A DNA stretch of 64,000 nucleotides from Mycobacterium lacus (GTDB lineage: Bacteria; Actinomycetota; Actinomycetes; Mycobacteriales; Mycobacteriaceae), in the NCBI RefSeq assembly GCF_010731535.1, contig NZ_AP022581.1, positions 2,675,952 through 2,739,951 of the forward strand. The letters run 5' to 3'. A program made the position numbers and the translations under genes. Under the pieces are notes generated by a model. The model saw only the letters and a program-made list of their open reading frames with translations. It ran no database searches and had not been told where the DNA came from. Of this stretch, positions 26,005-38,506 are shown in pieces (the stretch's first letter is position 1; every line of letters starts with the position of its first letter).

Positions 26005-28673
26005 TGCAGCGCGGCCAGCCGGGCGGTGATCCGGTCGGCTTCTTCGGTCGCCACCCGTTGCCGGTCGCGGATCTTGTCGACGACAGCTTCCGGCGCCTTG
26101 GCCAGAAAGTCGGCGTTCGCCAGTTTGGCGGTCGTCGAGGCCAGCTCCTTTTGCGCTGCGGCCAAATCTTTTTCGAGGCGGCGGCGTTCGGCGGCCACAT
26201 CGATGGCGCCGGAGGTGTCGAGCTCAACGACAACCGTACGGTTCATGTTGGGGCCAAGCCGGACCTCCAACGACACCGACGAGCGGAAATCCGGGCCCGG
26301 CCCGGTGAGCCACGCCAGCGACATCACGGCGGCCACCTGAGGGTTCAGATCCGACTCCTCGGCACCGGCCAACCGGGCCGGGACCCGTTGCCGGTCGGCC
26401 AGACCCTGATCGCTACGAAACCGACGGACCTCGGTCACCAGCTTCTGCATGTCGCTAATCCGCTGTGCGGCAGCTGAATTCAGCGCGATGCCGGATGGCT
26501 TCGGCCACTCGGCGATCACCAGCGACTCCCGGCCGGTCTCCCCGTTCATCAAAGCCTGCCACAATGCCTCGGTGATGAACGGGATCACCGGGTGCAGCAA
26601 CCGCAGCAGTGTGTCCAGCGCCGCGGCCAGCACCGCGGTGGTGTGCGTGCGATCCTCGGCAAGTTGCGTCTTGGCCAGTTCGACATACCAGTCGCAGAAT
26701 TCGTCCCAGGTGAAGTGGTAGAGCGCCTCGCACGCGCGGCTGAACTCGTACCCGTCGAAGGCCGAATCGACTTCGGCGCGAACCTCTTCCAGCCGCCCAA
26801 GGATCCACCGGTCGGCGTCGGTCAGCTCGTCTAGCGGGGGTAGCGATGCCGGTTTCGCACCGTTGAGCAGAGCGTAGCGGGTGGCGTTGAACAGCTTGGT
26901 AACGAAATTGCGCGACGCCCGGACGGCGTCCTCGCCGACGGACAGGTCACCGCCGGGACTGGCGCCGCGCGCCAGCGTGAACCGCAGCGCGTCGGCACCG
27001 AACATCTCCATCCAGTCCAGCGGGTCGATGACGTTTCCCTTGGATTTGCTCATCTTGCGACCGAACTCGTCACGGATCAGTCCGTGCAGGAACACGTCGG
27101 TGAACGGCACCTGCGGGCCCCGGCGGCCGTCGAGCGTGATGGCGTCGTCGCCGCCGACGAAGGTGCCGAACATCATCATCCGCGCGACCCAGAAGAACAG
27201 GATGTCGTAGCCGGTGACCAGAACGCTTGTGGGATAGAACTTTTCCAGCTCGGGAGTCCTGTCCGGCCAGCCCAGCGTCGAGAACGGCCACAGCGCGGAC
27301 GAAAACCAGGTGTCCAGCACGTCGGGGTCCTGCTCCCAGCCTGCCGGGGGCGATTCGTCCGGACCGACGCACACCTGCTCGCCGTCGGGCCCGTACCAGA
27401 TCGGGATGCGGTGGCCCCACCACAGCTGTCGCGAGATGCACCAGTCGTGCATGTCGTCGACCCAGGAAAACCAGCGCGGTTCCAGGCTTGCGGGGTGGAT
27501 CAGGGTGTCGCCGTTGCGCACCGCGTCGCCGGCGGCCTTGGCCAGCGATTCCACCCGCACCCACCACTGCAGCGACAGCCGTGGCTCGATCGGCTCGCCG
27601 CTGCGCTCCGAATGGCCGACGCTGTGCACGTACGGGCGTTTCTCCTCGACGACACGGCCCGCAGCCGCAAGGGCCTCCCGCACCGCGACCCTGGCCTCGA
27701 AGCGGTCCATGCCGTCGAATTGCGTTGCGGTGCCGGTGATCCGGCCCTTGGTGTCCATGACCGAGGGCATCGGCAGCTGGTGCCGCAGCCCGATCTCGAA
27801 GTCGTTCGGGTCGTGCGCTGGCGTGACTTTGACTGCGCCGGTGCCGAATTCGGGGTCGACGTGTTCGTCGGCGACGACGACGAGCTCCCGGTCCACGAAG
27901 GGGTGCGGCAGGCTGGTACCGACCAGATGGCGGTAGCGCTCGTCGTCGGGATGCACCGCGATCGCGGTATCGCCGAGCATCGTCTCGACCCGGGTGGTGG
28001 CGACGACGATGTGTGGTTGGGAGTCATCGAGCGAGCCATACCTAAACGACACCAGCTCGCCCTCGACGTCAACGTAGTTGACCTCGAGGTCGGAGATCGC
28101 CGTCTCGAGCACCGGTGACCAGTTGACCAGCCGCTCGGCCCGATAGATCAGCCCGGCGTCGTAGAGCCGCTTGAAGATCGTCCGCACCGCCCGCGACAGG
28201 CCCTCGTCCATGGTGAACCGGTCGCGGCTCCAGTCCACCCCGTCACCGAGCCGGCGCATCTGGCCGCCGATGGCACCGCCAGACTCACGCTTCCAGTCCC
28301 ACACCTTCTCGACGAACAGCTCCCGGCCAAAGTCCTCCTTGGTCTTGCCGTCGACCGCGAGCTGCTTTTCCACCACGCTCTGGGTGGCGATGCCGGCGTG
28401 GTCCATCCCCGGTTGCCACAGCACCTCGTAGCCTTGCATTCGCTTGCGACGGGTCAAGGCGTCCATCATGGTGTGTTCCAGCGCGTGGCCCATGTGCAGG
28501 CTGCCGGTCACGTTCGGCGGTGGCAGCACGATCGAATATGCGGGCTTGGGACTGCTCGGGTCTGCCGTGAAGTAGCCGGCGTCCAGCCACTTCTGATAGA
28601 TCGCACTCTCCATCGCGGCCGGATCCCACGACTTGGGCAGCGGGTCGGCGGTGGGACGGGGGCTGGCGGTCAC
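26001..28673 (-). CDS. valS: Valyl-tRNA synthetase
   Basis: An 890-residue class I synthetase. HIGH-type motif [18 protein letters not shown] near residue 50, [12 protein letters not shown] in the second half, an editing (CP1) domain between them and a C-terminal coiled-coil arm ([18 protein letters not shown]). The start GTG at 28673 ([18 protein letters not shown]) fits family members. Upstream lies a decayed LysM gene, so the valS promoter is probably in the first ~100 bp before the start. Confidence 0.97.
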   Translation of the reverse strand: MTASPRPTADPLPKSWDPAAMESAIYQKWLDAGYFTADPSSPKPAYSIVLPPPNVTGSLHMGHALEHTMMDALTRRKRMQGYEVLWQPGMDHAGIATQSVVEKQLAVDGKTKEDFGRELFVEKVWDWKRESGGAIGGQMRRLGDGVDWSRDRFTMDEGLSRAVRTIFKRLYDAGLIYRAERLVNWSPVLETAISDLEVNYVDVEGELVSFRYGSLDDSQPHIVVATTRVETMLGDTAIAVHPDDERYRHLVGTSLPHPFVDRELVVVADEHVDPEFGTGAVKVTPAHDPNDFEIGLRHQLPMPSVMDTKGRITGTATQFDGMDRFEARVAVREALAAAGRVVEEKRPYVHSVGHSERSGEPIEPRLSLQWWVRVESLAKAAGDAVRNGDTLIHPASLEPRWFSWVDDMHDWCISRQLWWGHRIPIWYGPDGEQVCVGPDESPPAGWEQDPDVLDTWFSSALWPFSTLGWPDRTPELEKFYPTSVLVTGYDILFFWVARMMMFGTFVGGDDAITLDGRRGPQVPFTDVFLHGLIRDEFGRKMSKSKGNVIDPLDWMEMFGADALRFTLARGASPGGDLSVGEDAVRASRNFVTKLFNATRYALLNGAKPASLPPLDELTDADRWILGRLEEVRAEVDSAFDGYEFSRACEALYHFTWDEFCDWYVELAKTQLAEDRTHTTAVLAAALDTLLRLLHPVIPFITEALWQALMNGETGRESLVIAEWPKPSGIALNSAAAQRISDMQKLVTEVRRFRSDQGLADRQRVPARLAGAEESDLNPQVAAVMSLAWLTGPGPDFRSSVSLEVRLGPNMNRTVVVELDTSGAIDVAAERRRLEKDLAAAQKELASTTAKLANADFLAKAPEAVVDKIRDRQRVATEEADRITARLAALQ

Positions 28674-28682
28674 CGGTCAATT

Positions 28683-29153
28683 CTAGGAACCGCCACTTAC
28701 GGGCGTGTAAGCGCCCGAATCCCCAGGTGATGGGCCCGTCGGGGACCGCAATCGGGGTGTCGTGAGCACCTGGCGCCGGTGTGGATCAGATCCGGATTCG
28801 GAACGCCGCTGGTAGCGGCGATCATCCGATATTTGCTGCCGTCGCCGTAGAGCCGCTCCGCGATGGCCCACGCGGTGTCGCCCGAAACGTCGGTGTAGGT
28901 CAGCGCGGCGGGTTCCGGCGCGAGCGCTGGGGCGGGCTGCGTCTCCGACACAGCCCCTGCGACGGGCTCCCTGGCCGCTTGCCCGGCAGGCTGGGCCGAC
29001 TCGGCGGCAGAGGTTTCCCGCGCGGCAGCGGACCCGGGCGGCGGGACGTCAGTCTCCGTATGCGTCGACCGTGCCGAGCCGACCACTGGCGGCGGACTCG
29101 ATCCTGCCGGCGTGTTCGGGATCTTGGGAGTTCTGCTGCCCTGGGGGCACGGA
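28683..29153 (-). pseudogene. LysM-domain protein remnant, frameshifted
   Basis: A Pro/Ala-rich linker (KIPNTPAGSSPPPVV...PALAPEPAALT) leads into a LysM peptidoglycan-binding module: YTDVSGDTAWAIAERLYGDG followed by SKYRMIAATSGVPNPDLIHTG. The module should end in a strand like QVLTIP; QVLTTPRLRSPTG is there, but in another frame, reached by a shift at about 28770. No convincing start codon precedes the linker; a TTG near 29160 would overlap the upstream gene. I read this as the tail of a secreted or cell-wall protein gene now broken. I know of no gene at this spot in M. tuberculosis. Confidence 0.6.
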
Positions 29154-30410
29154 TCAGCCAAGCCGCTCGGTCTGCAGGGACACCCCCGCGGCCGGCAGGC
29201 GCGCCAGCAACGCATCCCCCATCGCCGCCGCCGGAGTCAGCACGCCATGCAGGTCGGAGAGTTTGTCGCGGTCGAGCGCGAGCGCGAGGCCGCACTCCCC
29301 CAACAGCACCGAGGTCGCCTTGTAGCCGGGGTCGCCCCGCTGCTCCATGCGCGCCACATAGCGGGCGCCGCTGGTCGTGGTGGTGTAGGTCTCAACCTTG
29401 TAGTAGCCGCGCTCCCGGGCCTTCGCGCTCGGGCCGGTGCCGGGTTTGGGAACGACACGCTCAACCAGTCCGCGCGGCAACAGCCTGAAGTAGCGACTGC
29501 CCAGTCCGAACGTGGCGTTGGTGAACCCGGTGACGACGGCCGACGCGATTGGCGCGAGGAGCGACGACCCGACGCTCATGTTTTCGCTGTAGCGGAACCC
29601 CCGGCCGTAGGCCCGGTCCAGTAATGCGTTGCTTCGCCGCACGATCCGGGTGTTGTAGGGCGCCATCATGAATCCTGCCGTCCACAGGCCGGTCAGTTCC
29701 GGCGCGAGTTGACGGCCGCGACGCAACGGTAGGTCGGGCTGCGGGCCCAGTTCCGGTTCGGCGCCGCGATGGGTGGTCAGCGTGTAGGGATCGGCGAGCT
29801 GGCGGCGCGCGTCGGGATCACTGGAGGCGGTGCGCAATACTTCCACCAACGATGCGATGGTGCCACCGGAAAGCCCGCCCCGGAAGGAACGCACCACGAA
29901 GTTGGTGTCGGTCAGCTCGCCGGTGCCGTCGTCCCGTGCCGCCCGGTACAGCGCGTACACGCTCAGATCCGAAGGGACCGAGTCGAATCCGCAGGCATGA
30001 ACGATGCGGGCACCGGTGTCGGCGGCCTGCTTGTGGTAGAGGTCGATACTTTGGCGGACGAACATCGCCTCGCCGGTCAGGTCGGCGTAGTCGGTGCCGG
30101 CCGCGGCGCACGCCGCCACCAGCGGCAGACCGTAGCGGGTGTACGGCCCCACCGTGGTGATGACCACCCGAGTGCGCGCGGCCATCGCATCAAGCGTCGA
30201 CGGCGCGGTCGCATCGACGGTCATAATTGGCCAGGCCTGGGCAGATTCGCCGAGCGTTTCGCGGACGGCGAGCACACGTTCAGTCGACCTGCCGGCCAAC
30301 GCGATCCGCGCGTCTCCGCCGGCCCTGGCCAGGTACTCGGCCGTCAGCTTCCCGACGAAGCCGGTCGCGCCGTACAACACGATGTCGAATTCAGCTGGCG
30401 TTGCACTCAC
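29154..30410 (-). CDS. Saccharopine dehydrogenase-like oxidoreductase (Rv2449c type)
   Basis: A 418-residue membrane-associated NAD(P)-binding protein of the saccharopine-dehydrogenase/trans-acting enoyl reductase superfamily. The Rossmann motif VLYGATGFVGKLTAEYLA is near residue 11, with GRSTERV and VGPYTRYG following. The length matches the M. tuberculosis homologue (419). The start GTG at 30410 (MSATPAEFD) is preferred because codons farther upstream resemble no family member. A relative (Rv2953) reduces lipid intermediates in phthiocerol synthesis; the substrate here is unknown. Confidence 0.85.
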   Translation of the reverse strand: MSATPAEFDIVLYGATGFVGKLTAEYLARAGGDARIALAGRSTERVLAVRETLGESAQAWPIMTVDATAPSTLDAMAARTRVVITTVGPYTRYGLPLVAACAAAGTDYADLTGEAMFVRQSIDLYHKQAADTGARIVHACGFDSVPSDLSVYALYRAARDDGTGELTDTNFVVRSFRGGLSGGTIASLVEVLRTASSDPDARRQLADPYTLTTHRGAEPELGPQPDLPLRRGRQLAPELTGLWTAGFMMAPYNTRIVRRSNALLDRAYGRGFRYSENMSVGSSLLAPIASAVVTGFTNATFGLGSRYFRLLPRGLVERVVPKPGTGPSAKARERGYYKVETYTTTTSGARYVARMEQRGDPGYKATSVLLGECGLALALDRDKLSDLHGVLTPAAAMGDALLARLPAAGVSLQTERLG

Positions 30411-30462
30411 GCGCCCGACGCTACCCGGAAAGCTCGGGTTGGGTTCATCCCATGGCACATGG

Positions 30463-31218
30463 GATCGGATCGTCGTCATCGGAGCGGGCATCGCCGGCTC
30501 GCCAACCGCGGTGGCGCTGCAGCGGCGGCATTGCGATGTCAGCATCATCGAAGCGCGCACCGAAACTGCGACCGGCGCCGCCGTCAGTATCTGACCCATC
30601 GCGCTGGCGGCGCTGGACAACCATGGTTTCGGCGACGCAGTCCGCGAGGCGGGCGGCCGGATCACAGCGGGCGCGCTCCGCTGGCGCTGGCCCGCCACCT
30701 CAACAGCCCACGGACCCACCGCTACGCGGGCTATACCGCATGGCGCGGGATGGCTTGCTACGCCATGGACCTCCGGCTGGCCGGCCAGACGCTCGGACCC
30801 GGTGTGGAAACCGGTCACGTCCCGGCCGGTCCTGGCCGGACATATTGGTACCCAACCGAACGCGCGCCAGCGGGGCGGCAGTCGTTCCGCGGAAGCTACC
30901 CTGCCCGCGGGCAAGCTGGCCGGATGGCCCGAACCCATCCCGAGCGTCCTGGCGGCCACAGCGGAGGCCGACGTGGTGCGTAACGACCTCTACGATCGCA
31001 GCCGCGCCCGGCATTGGGCACGGGGGAGCGTGGTGCTGGTCGGCGATGCGGCCCATCCGATACGCCCACATCTGGGCCAGGGCGGCTGCCAACGGATAGA
31101 AGACGCCGCGATCTTGCGGGCCTTTGTCGAGCGAACCGCCGACCTGCCGACAGCTTTCGCCCGGTTCGCCGTTTTTCGCCGGCCGCGGATCAGATCGCTG
31201 GTACGCGAGTCGGCGTAG
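30463..31218 (+). pseudogene. FAD-dependent monooxygenase, broken into three frames
   Basis: Fragments of a PHBH/urate-hydroxylase-like flavoprotein follow in order. RIVVIGAGIAGSPTAVAL (from 30466) ends at a stop at 30594. RYAGYTAWRGMACYAMDLRL and PAGPGRTYWYPTERAPAG (~30720-30870) lie in another frame. GSVVLVGDAAHPIRPHLG onward to the stop at 31218 lies in a third. The FAD GxGxxG and GDAAHP motifs survive, but at least two frameshifts and an internal stop prevent a full-length product. It is convergent with rpfE. Confidence 0.8.
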
Positions 31219-31366
31219 ATCGGCCGCGTCATCAATCTACGACCCGCGCTTCTCGGTGCCTCCGCCAGCCGCGCAGCCGGACCGGTACCCGAGGCTATGT
31301 TCACCCGGTAGCGGGCATCGGTGGCGGCGCGGTCGGCGTTCGCTGTACCCACCCGGCGCCACAGAT

Positions 31367-31398
31367 GCCAGTGCCGGGCCCGAAGGCCCGGCACTGGC
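31367..31398 (-). terminator. rpfE terminator hairpin
   Basis: A perfect 14-bp stem (31367-31380 with 31385-31398, GCCAGTGCCGGGCC arm) with a CGAA loop lies 14 nt beyond the rpfE stop. No U-tract follows on either strand, as is usual for mycobacterial terminators. Confidence 0.8.
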
Positions 31399-31412
31399 GT
31401 CACTCCTGCTCG

Positions 31413-33010
<1,598 letters not shown>

Positions 33011-33619
33011 CTAATTTAACGCCGCACCGGTGGTGCGCAGGTCGGCCGCCGCATTGACGTTGGTCAGCGACCGGGAATCCGACATCACGATCCGCTGCGA
33101 ATCCGAAGCGTCCGCAAGGGCGCTCATCCTGCGCACGCCGGCAGCCACCAGTGCATCGACCCGGTCGGCCAGGTCGGTACGGTACACCGCGGCCAGGTAA
33201 TGGCTGCGACCGTCCCAAGGCAGCACCACTTCGGCGTTGGTCTCGATCGCACGGCGGGCGAGCCCATCGATCAATTCGACGGTCAGAAAGGGCATGTCGA
33301 CAGCGCAGACGAACGCCAGCCGGGCACCCGCCTCGGCAGCCGCACGCAGCCCACGCCCGGTCGCCGGCAACGGTCCCAGCCCCCGCAGGTCATCGCGGAT
33401 GACCGGCACCTGTAGCGCGGGCAACGGTTGGCCGGGGGCGGCCATCACGAACACCGGCTCGCATCGCTGGCCGACAACGCCGACCACATGCTCGACCAGC
33501 GTGGTGGCGCTGCCCTCCGGGAACGGCAGGGTGGCTTTGTCGCGACCCATGCGCCGCGATTCGCCTCCGGCGAGTATGACCCCGGCCAAGGACACGGCGT
33601 CAGGCACCGACGTAGCCAC
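33011..33619 (-). CDS. mobA: Molybdenum cofactor guanylyltransferase
   Basis: A 202-residue nucleotidyltransferase that links GMP to molybdopterin to make the bis-MGD cofactor. The signature [18 protein letters not shown] is near the N-terminus, and [14 protein letters not shown] is the conserved metal/substrate region. The start GTG at 33619 follows the korB stop by one base; inner GTGs at 33607 and 33595 are alternatives. Co-transcription with korAB is likely. Confidence 0.92.
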   Translation of the reverse strand: MATSVPDAVSLAGVILAGGESRRMGRDKATLPFPEGSATTLVEHVVGVVGQRCEPVFVMAAPGQPLPALQVPVIRDDLRGLGPLPATGRGLRAAAEAGARLAFVCAVDMPFLTVELIDGLARRAIETNAEVVLPWDGRSHYLAAVYRTDLADRVDALVAAGVRRMSALADASDSQRIVMSDSRSLTNVNAAADLRTTGAALN

Positions 33620-33620
33620 G

Positions 33621-34712
33621 TCAGTCGACGGTCCAGGTGTCGCGCCCGCGCAGCAGCGATTGCAGCGCGGCGGCGTCGGACGGGATCGAGCTCTGCGCGG
33701 CATCGACCTGCGAGCGCGCCGCGTCATCGTAGGTGGGCCGGCTGACGTGCCGGAAGATCCCCAGCACGGTGTGGTCGAGGTTTTGATCGGACAGACGCGA
33801 CAATGCGAACGCATAGGCCGCATCGTCGGCGTGCGCGTCGTGCACGACGATCTCCTCGACGGACACGTCGGCTGTCTTGGCCACATCGAGGCCGAAGCCG
33901 GACTTCACGACGCAGTACTCACCATTGGCGCCGAAGACGATTGGCTCGCCGTGCCGGACATTGATCACCCGCTCTTCGGCGCCCTCCTTGCGGAGCGCGT
34001 CGAACGAGCCGTCGTTGAAGATCGGGCAATCCTGCAGGATTTCGACCAGGGCGGCGCCGCGATGCTGCGCGGCGGCGCGTAGCACCTCGGTGAGCCCGTT
34101 GCGGTCGGAGTCCAGTGCGCGCCCCACAAAGGTCGCCTCGGCACCCAGCGCCAATGACACCGGGTTGAACGGGTGATCCAGCGAACCCATCGGCGTGGAC
34201 TTGGTGACCTTGCCGACCTCCGAGGTCGGCGAGTACTGACCCTTGGTCAGCCCGTAGATCCGGTTGTTGAACAGCAGGATGGTGATGTTGACGTTGCGGC
34301 GCAGCGCGTGGATCAGGTGGTTGCCGCCGATCGACAATGAGTCACCGTCGCCGGTGACCACCCACACCGAAAGATCCTCGCGGGCCAGCGCCAGGCCGGT
34401 GGCTATCGCAGGCGCACGGCCGTGGATCGAGTGAAATCCGTAGGTCTCCAGGTAGTACGGGAACCGGCTGGAGCAGCCGATGCCGCTGATGAACACGATG
34501 TTCTCGCGGCGCAGCCCGAGTTCGGGCAGAAAGTTGCGGATGGTGTTCAGGATGACGTAGTCGCCGCAGCCCGGGCACCAGCGCACCTCCTGGTCACTGG
34601 TGAAGTCCTTGCCTTTTTGCGGCTGGTCCGTGGTGGGCACCCCATCGTTCTTGGTCAACCTCGGAGTCAACCCGAGGTCTGTGCCCGCCAGATTCCCGAT
34701 CAGGTCGGTCAT
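33621..34712 (-). CDS. korB: 2-oxoglutarate:ferredoxin oxidoreductase, beta subunit
   Basis: A 363-residue subunit carrying thiamine diphosphate. The TPP motif [20 protein letters not shown] and [10 protein letters not shown] are clear, with WCPGCGD near residue 46. With korA it oxidises 2-oxoglutarate to succinyl-CoA while reducing ferredoxin, the CoA-dependent branch of the mycobacterial TCA cycle. The ATG at 34712 overlaps the korA stop as ATGA. Ends in DTWTVD one base before the mobA start. Confidence 0.95.
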   Translation of the reverse strand: MTDLIGNLAGTDLGLTPRLTKNDGVPTTDQPQKGKDFTSDQEVRWCPGCGDYVILNTIRNFLPELGLRRENIVFISGIGCSSRFPYYLETYGFHSIHGRAPAIATGLALAREDLSVWVVTGDGDSLSIGGNHLIHALRRNVNITILLFNNRIYGLTKGQYSPTSEVGKVTKSTPMGSLDHPFNPVSLALGAEATFVGRALDSDRNGLTEVLRAAAQHRGAALVEILQDCPIFNDGSFDALRKEGAEERVINVRHGEPIVFGANGEYCVVKSGFGLDVAKTADVSVEEIVVHDAHADDAAYAFALSRLSDQNLDHTVLGIFRHVSRPTYDDAARSQVDAAQSSIPSDAAALQSLLRGRDTWTVD

Positions 34713-36670
34713 GCGCTAGCTCCCGCTTCGACCGTGGCCGCCGCCAGTCTGGCGACCATCGTCTTGTCTTGTTCAATTTCGGCCAGGGTCCCGCCTAGCG
34801 CGGCACGGATGACGCGCCCTATTTCGTCGGCCAGGAACGAGACACCCTGGACCTTGCTGACCGATTGCACGTCGACCAAGTACTTGCCGCGCAGCACCAG
34901 CGCCAGCTGACCCAAGTTCATCTCGGGCGCAACCACCTGCGGGTAGCTTCGCAGGACGTCACCGAGGTTGGCCGGGAAGGGGCTCAGATACCGCAGATGC
35001 GCATGCGCGACCTTGATGCCCTTGCGGCGTGCCCGCCGGCAGGCCTCCCCGATCGGGCCGTAGGAACTGCCCCACCCAATCAGCAGCAGTTCGGCGTCTC
35101 CGGTCGGATCGTCGACCTCCAGATCGGGCACCCGAATGCCGTCGATCTTGGCCTGGCGCAACCGAACCATGAGGTCGTGGTTGACGGGCTCGTAGGAGAT
35201 GTTGCCCGAGCCGTTCGCCGCTTCCAAGCCGCCGATGCGGTGTTCCAGGCCGGGAGTACCCGGAACGGCGAATTGGCGGGCGAGCGTTTTGGGGTCGCGA
35301 GCGTAGGGCTGGAAGGGCTCGTCCGGTTTGGCGAAGGTGTGCCTGATGGGCCGCAGCGAACCGACGTCCGGGATCCGCCAAGGCTCGGAGCCGTTCGCGA
35401 TCGCGCCGTCGGACAACACGATCACCGGAGTGTGGTACGACACCGCGATGCGCACCGCTTCGAGGGCGGTCTCGAAGCAGTCGGAGGGAGACCGCGGCGC
35501 GATTACGGCCACCGGCGATTCTCCGTTGCGGCCGTAGAGCGCCTGAAGCAGGTCGGCCTGCTCGGTTTTGGTGGGCAGACCGGTCGACGGCCCGCCCCGC
35601 TGCACGTCGATGACAATCAACGGCAATTCGGTCATCACACCCAGCCCGAGCGCTTCGGACTTCAGCGAAATGCCCGGCCCCGATGTGCTGGTGACTCCCA
35701 GCGCACCGCCGTAAGCCGCGCCCAGCGCGGCGCAGATGCCACCGATCTCGTCTTCCGCCTGGAAGGTGATCACGTTGAAGTTTTTGTGCTTGGACAGCTC
35801 GTGCAGAATGTCCGACGCCGGCGTGATCGGATAGCTGCCGAGGACAACCGGGATGCCCGCGAGCTGACCGGCGGCGACGATTCCGTAGGCCAGCGCGGTG
35901 TTGCCGGAGATCTGTCGGTACTCGCCGGCCGGCAGCGTCGCCGGCGAGACCTCGTAGCTGGTGCCGAAAGCCTCGGTGGTTTCGCCGTAATTCCAGCCCG
36001 CCTTGAGGGCCAGCACGTTGGCCTCCGCGATCTCGGGCTTGCGAGCGAACTTCTCCCTGATGAAGGCTTCGCTGTGCTCGAGTTCCCGCCCGTACATCCA
36101 TGACAACAGGCCGAGGGCGAACATGTTCTTGGCGCGCTGGCCGTCTTTCTTCGATGCGCCGATCGCCTCGACAGCGCCCAGCGTGAGCGTCGTCATGGCG
36201 ACCGCGTGCACGACGTACTCCTCGAGCTCGTCAGACTCCAGCGGATTCGTCACGTAGCCCACCTTCATCAGGTTGCGCTTGGTGAACTCGTCGGAATTCG
36301 CGATGACCATTCCGCCACGCGGCAGGTCGCCTATGTTTGCCTTCAGTGCTGCCGGGTTCATTGCGACAAGCACATCGGGCCGGTCACCGGCGGTCAGGAC
36401 GTCGTGGTCGGCGATTTGAATCTGGAAGGACGAAACTCCGGGGAGGGTGCCCGCGGGGGCTCGGATCTCGGCGGGGTAGTTCGGTTGGGTCGCCAGGTCG
36501 TTACCGAAAAGCGCTGCCTCCGAGGTGAACCGGTCGCCGGTCAGCTGCATTCCGTCGCCCGAGTCACCGGCGAAGCGGATAACGACATTTTCCAGGCGCT
36601 GCCGTTGGGGCCCGATATGAGACTCTGGCCGGGCTCTGCTGCCGTTCGGATCCACGTCTCCGCCTTCCAT
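34709..36670 (-). CDS. korA: 2-oxoglutarate:ferredoxin oxidoreductase, alpha subunit
   Basis: A 653-residue fused gamma-alpha subunit. The N-terminal gamma part has RFAGDSGDGMQLTGDRF, and the alpha part has GSYPITPASDILHELS and the TSTSGPGISLKSEALGLG stretch that binds the substrate and TPP from the partner. The start ATG at 36670 gives MEGGDVDPNGS. About 95 nt upstream a CATAAT sequence (minus strand, 36770-36765) could be its -10 element. In M. tuberculosis a transporter gene (Rv2456c) separates this operon from clpX; here there are only 259 bp without a recognisable gene. Confidence 0.95.
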   Translation of the reverse strand: MEGGDVDPNGSRARPESHIGPQRQRLENVVIRFAGDSGDGMQLTGDRFTSEAALFGNDLATQPNYPAEIRAPAGTLPGVSSFQIQIADHDVLTAGDRPDVLVAMNPAALKANIGDLPRGGMVIANSDEFTKRNLMKVGYVTNPLESDELEEYVVHAVAMTTLTLGAVEAIGASKKDGQRAKNMFALGLLSWMYGRELEHSEAFIREKFARKPEIAEANVLALKAGWNYGETTEAFGTSYEVSPATLPAGEYRQISGNTALAYGIVAAGQLAGIPVVLGSYPITPASDILHELSKHKNFNVITFQAEDEIGGICAALGAAYGGALGVTSTSGPGISLKSEALGLGVMTELPLIVIDVQRGGPSTGLPTKTEQADLLQALYGRNGESPVAVIAPRSPSDCFETALEAVRIAVSYHTPVIVLSDGAIANGSEPWRIPDVGSLRPIRHTFAKPDEPFQPYARDPKTLARQFAVPGTPGLEHRIGGLEAANGSGNISYEPVNHDLMVRLRQAKIDGIRVPDLEVDDPTGDAELLLIGWGSSYGPIGEACRRARRKGIKVAHAHLRYLSPFPANLGDVLRSYPQVVAPEMNLGQLALVLRGKYLVDVQSVSKVQGVSFLADEIGRVIRAALGGTLAEIEQDKTMVARLAAATVEAGASA

Positions 36671-36929
36671 CTGTTATCCGGACAGGCACTCCGCATTGCA
36701 GATCAGGTTACGCGTCGTCGGAGCGACTCCGGCGCACTCACGTTTTGTGTCACTGGCGGTATCAATTATGGCACTTGTTTTTGGGTAAATGGCCGGCTCC
36801 GAGCCTGCGTACACGGGGTGCGCAGAACCAAAAGCCGAAGTCAGAAGGGGATCAGCAGGGGTTGGTGGCAACAGCGAAATCAAACTGTGGTGTTGGTCAC
36901 TTTCCCCGAGTCCGATTGCGGGCCGCGCG

Positions 36930-38210
36930 CTAGGCACTCTTATCGCGGCGCTCGGAACGCGACGGCTTGCGCGGCACGATGGTCGGCAGCACGTTGTCCT
37001 GCACGGTCTCCTTGGTGACGACCACTTTGGCGACATCGTCGCGGCTGGGAATGTCGTACATCACGGGCAACAGGACTTCTTCCATGATCGCCCGAAGACC
37101 GCGGGCGCCGGTGCCACGATGAATCGCTTGATCGGCGATTGCCTCCAGCGCATCGTCGGTGAACTCCAACTCCACGCCGTCCATCTCGAACAACCGGGTG
37201 TACTGCTTGACCAGTGCGTTCTTCGGCTCGGACAAGATCTTGACCAACGACTCCTTGTCCAGGTTGGTGACCGAGGCGACTACGGGCAGGCGGCCAATGA
37301 ATTCGGGGATCAAACCGAACTTGATCAGGTCCTCGGGCATCACATCGGCAAAGTGGTCGGTGGTGTCGATCTCGGCCTTCGAGCGAACTTCGGCGCCGAA
37401 GCCCAGGCCACGCTTTCCGACTCGCTCGTAGATGATCTTTTCCAACCCGGCGAACGCGCCCGCGACGATGAACAGCACGTTCGTGGTGTCGATCTGGATG
37501 AACTCTTGGTGTGGGTGCTTGCGGCCACCCTGCGGGGGAACCGATGCCTGGGTGCCCTCGAGAATCTTCAGCAGGGCCTGCTGGACGCCTTCACCGGAGA
37601 CGTCGCGCGTAATCGACGGGTTCTCGCTCTTGCGGGCGATCTTGTCGACCTCGTCGATGTAAATGATGCCGGTCTCGGCGCGCTTGACGTCGTAGTCGGC
37701 GGCCTGAATGAGCTTGAGCAAAATGTTCTCGACGTCCTCACCGACGTAGCCGGCCTCGGTCAACGCGGTGGCATCGGCAATGGCGAACGGCACGTTGAGC
37801 ATCTTGGCCAGCGTCTGAGCCAGGTAGGTCTTGCCACAGCCGGTAGGCCCGAGCATCAAGATGTTGGACTTGGTCAGCTCGACTGGCTCGCATCTAGAGT
37901 CGCGGCTCTTCTCACCGGCCTGGATCCGCTTGTAATGGTTGTAGACGGCGACGGCCAGCGTGCGCTTGGCGGTGTCCTGCCCAATGACATAGCCCTCGAG
38001 GAACTCCCGGATCTCGACGGGCTTGGGCAGCTCATCGAGTTTCACATCGTCGGCGTCGGCGAGTTCCTCTTCGATGATCTCGTTGCACAGGTCGATGCAC
38101 TCATCGCAGATATACACGCCGGGGCCCGCAATGAGTTTCTTGACCTGCTTTTGGCTCTTCCCACAGAACGAACACTTCAGCAGGTCACCGCCATCTCCAA
38201 TGCGCGCCAT
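36930..38210 (-). CDS. clpX: ATP-dependent Clp protease ATP-binding subunit ClpX
   Basis: A 426-residue AAA+ unfoldase that feeds substrates to ClpP1P2. The N-terminal zinc-binding domain has CSFCGKS and [10 protein letters not shown]. Walker A is GPTGCGKT, Walker B is [10 protein letters not shown], and the [14 protein letters not shown] sensor 2 is present. The ATG at 38210 fits the family start [16 protein letters not shown]. It is separated from clpP2/clpP1 by the opposite-strand gene mmuM, so it has its own promoter. Confidence 0.97.
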   Translation of the reverse strand: MARIGDGGDLLKCSFCGKSQKQVKKLIAGPGVYICDECIDLCNEIIEEELADADDVKLDELPKPVEIREFLEGYVIGQDTAKRTLAVAVYNHYKRIQAGEKSRDSRCEPVELTKSNILMLGPTGCGKTYLAQTLAKMLNVPFAIADATALTEAGYVGEDVENILLKLIQAADYDVKRAETGIIYIDEVDKIARKSENPSITRDVSGEGVQQALLKILEGTQASVPPQGGRKHPHQEFIQIDTTNVLFIVAGAFAGLEKIIYERVGKRGLGFGAEVRSKAEIDTTDHFADVMPEDLIKFGLIPEFIGRLPVVASVTNLDKESLVKILSEPKNALVKQYTRLFEMDGVELEFTDDALEAIADQAIHRGTGARGLRAIMEEVLLPVMYDIPSRDDVAKVVVTKETVQDNVLPTIVPRKPSRSERRDKSA

Positions 38211-38493
38211 GATGCTTCAGGGCCTACTTCCTGTTCGCCGTTCGTCTTGCTGTGTCGCCTGTATCCCACGACGCTACCCGCTTGCTCCGGCCCGCCGCGA
38301 CCGTTAGCGCCGAATAGCGTCCTTGGTATTCGTGGTTGTTCACGTCTTCCCGTCCGAATGAAACATATAGCCCGACGGCACCCCTCACTTGCGAACAACG
38401 CGCAATCCGTGTTCTGGGCGTGTCGCGCTCGTTACGCGACCGAGGCCCGCAAGCCGGCGGACCCGTCGCGCCGGACCCCCCGGGTGCACACCC

Positions 38494-38506
38494 TACAGTG
38501 ACTTCG
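38494..38506 (+). promoter_or_regulatory. Leaderless -10 element of mmuM
   Basis: TACAGT (38494-38499) fits TANNNT and ends 6 nt before the GTG at 38506. No ribosome-binding sequence is present. Confidence 0.45.
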
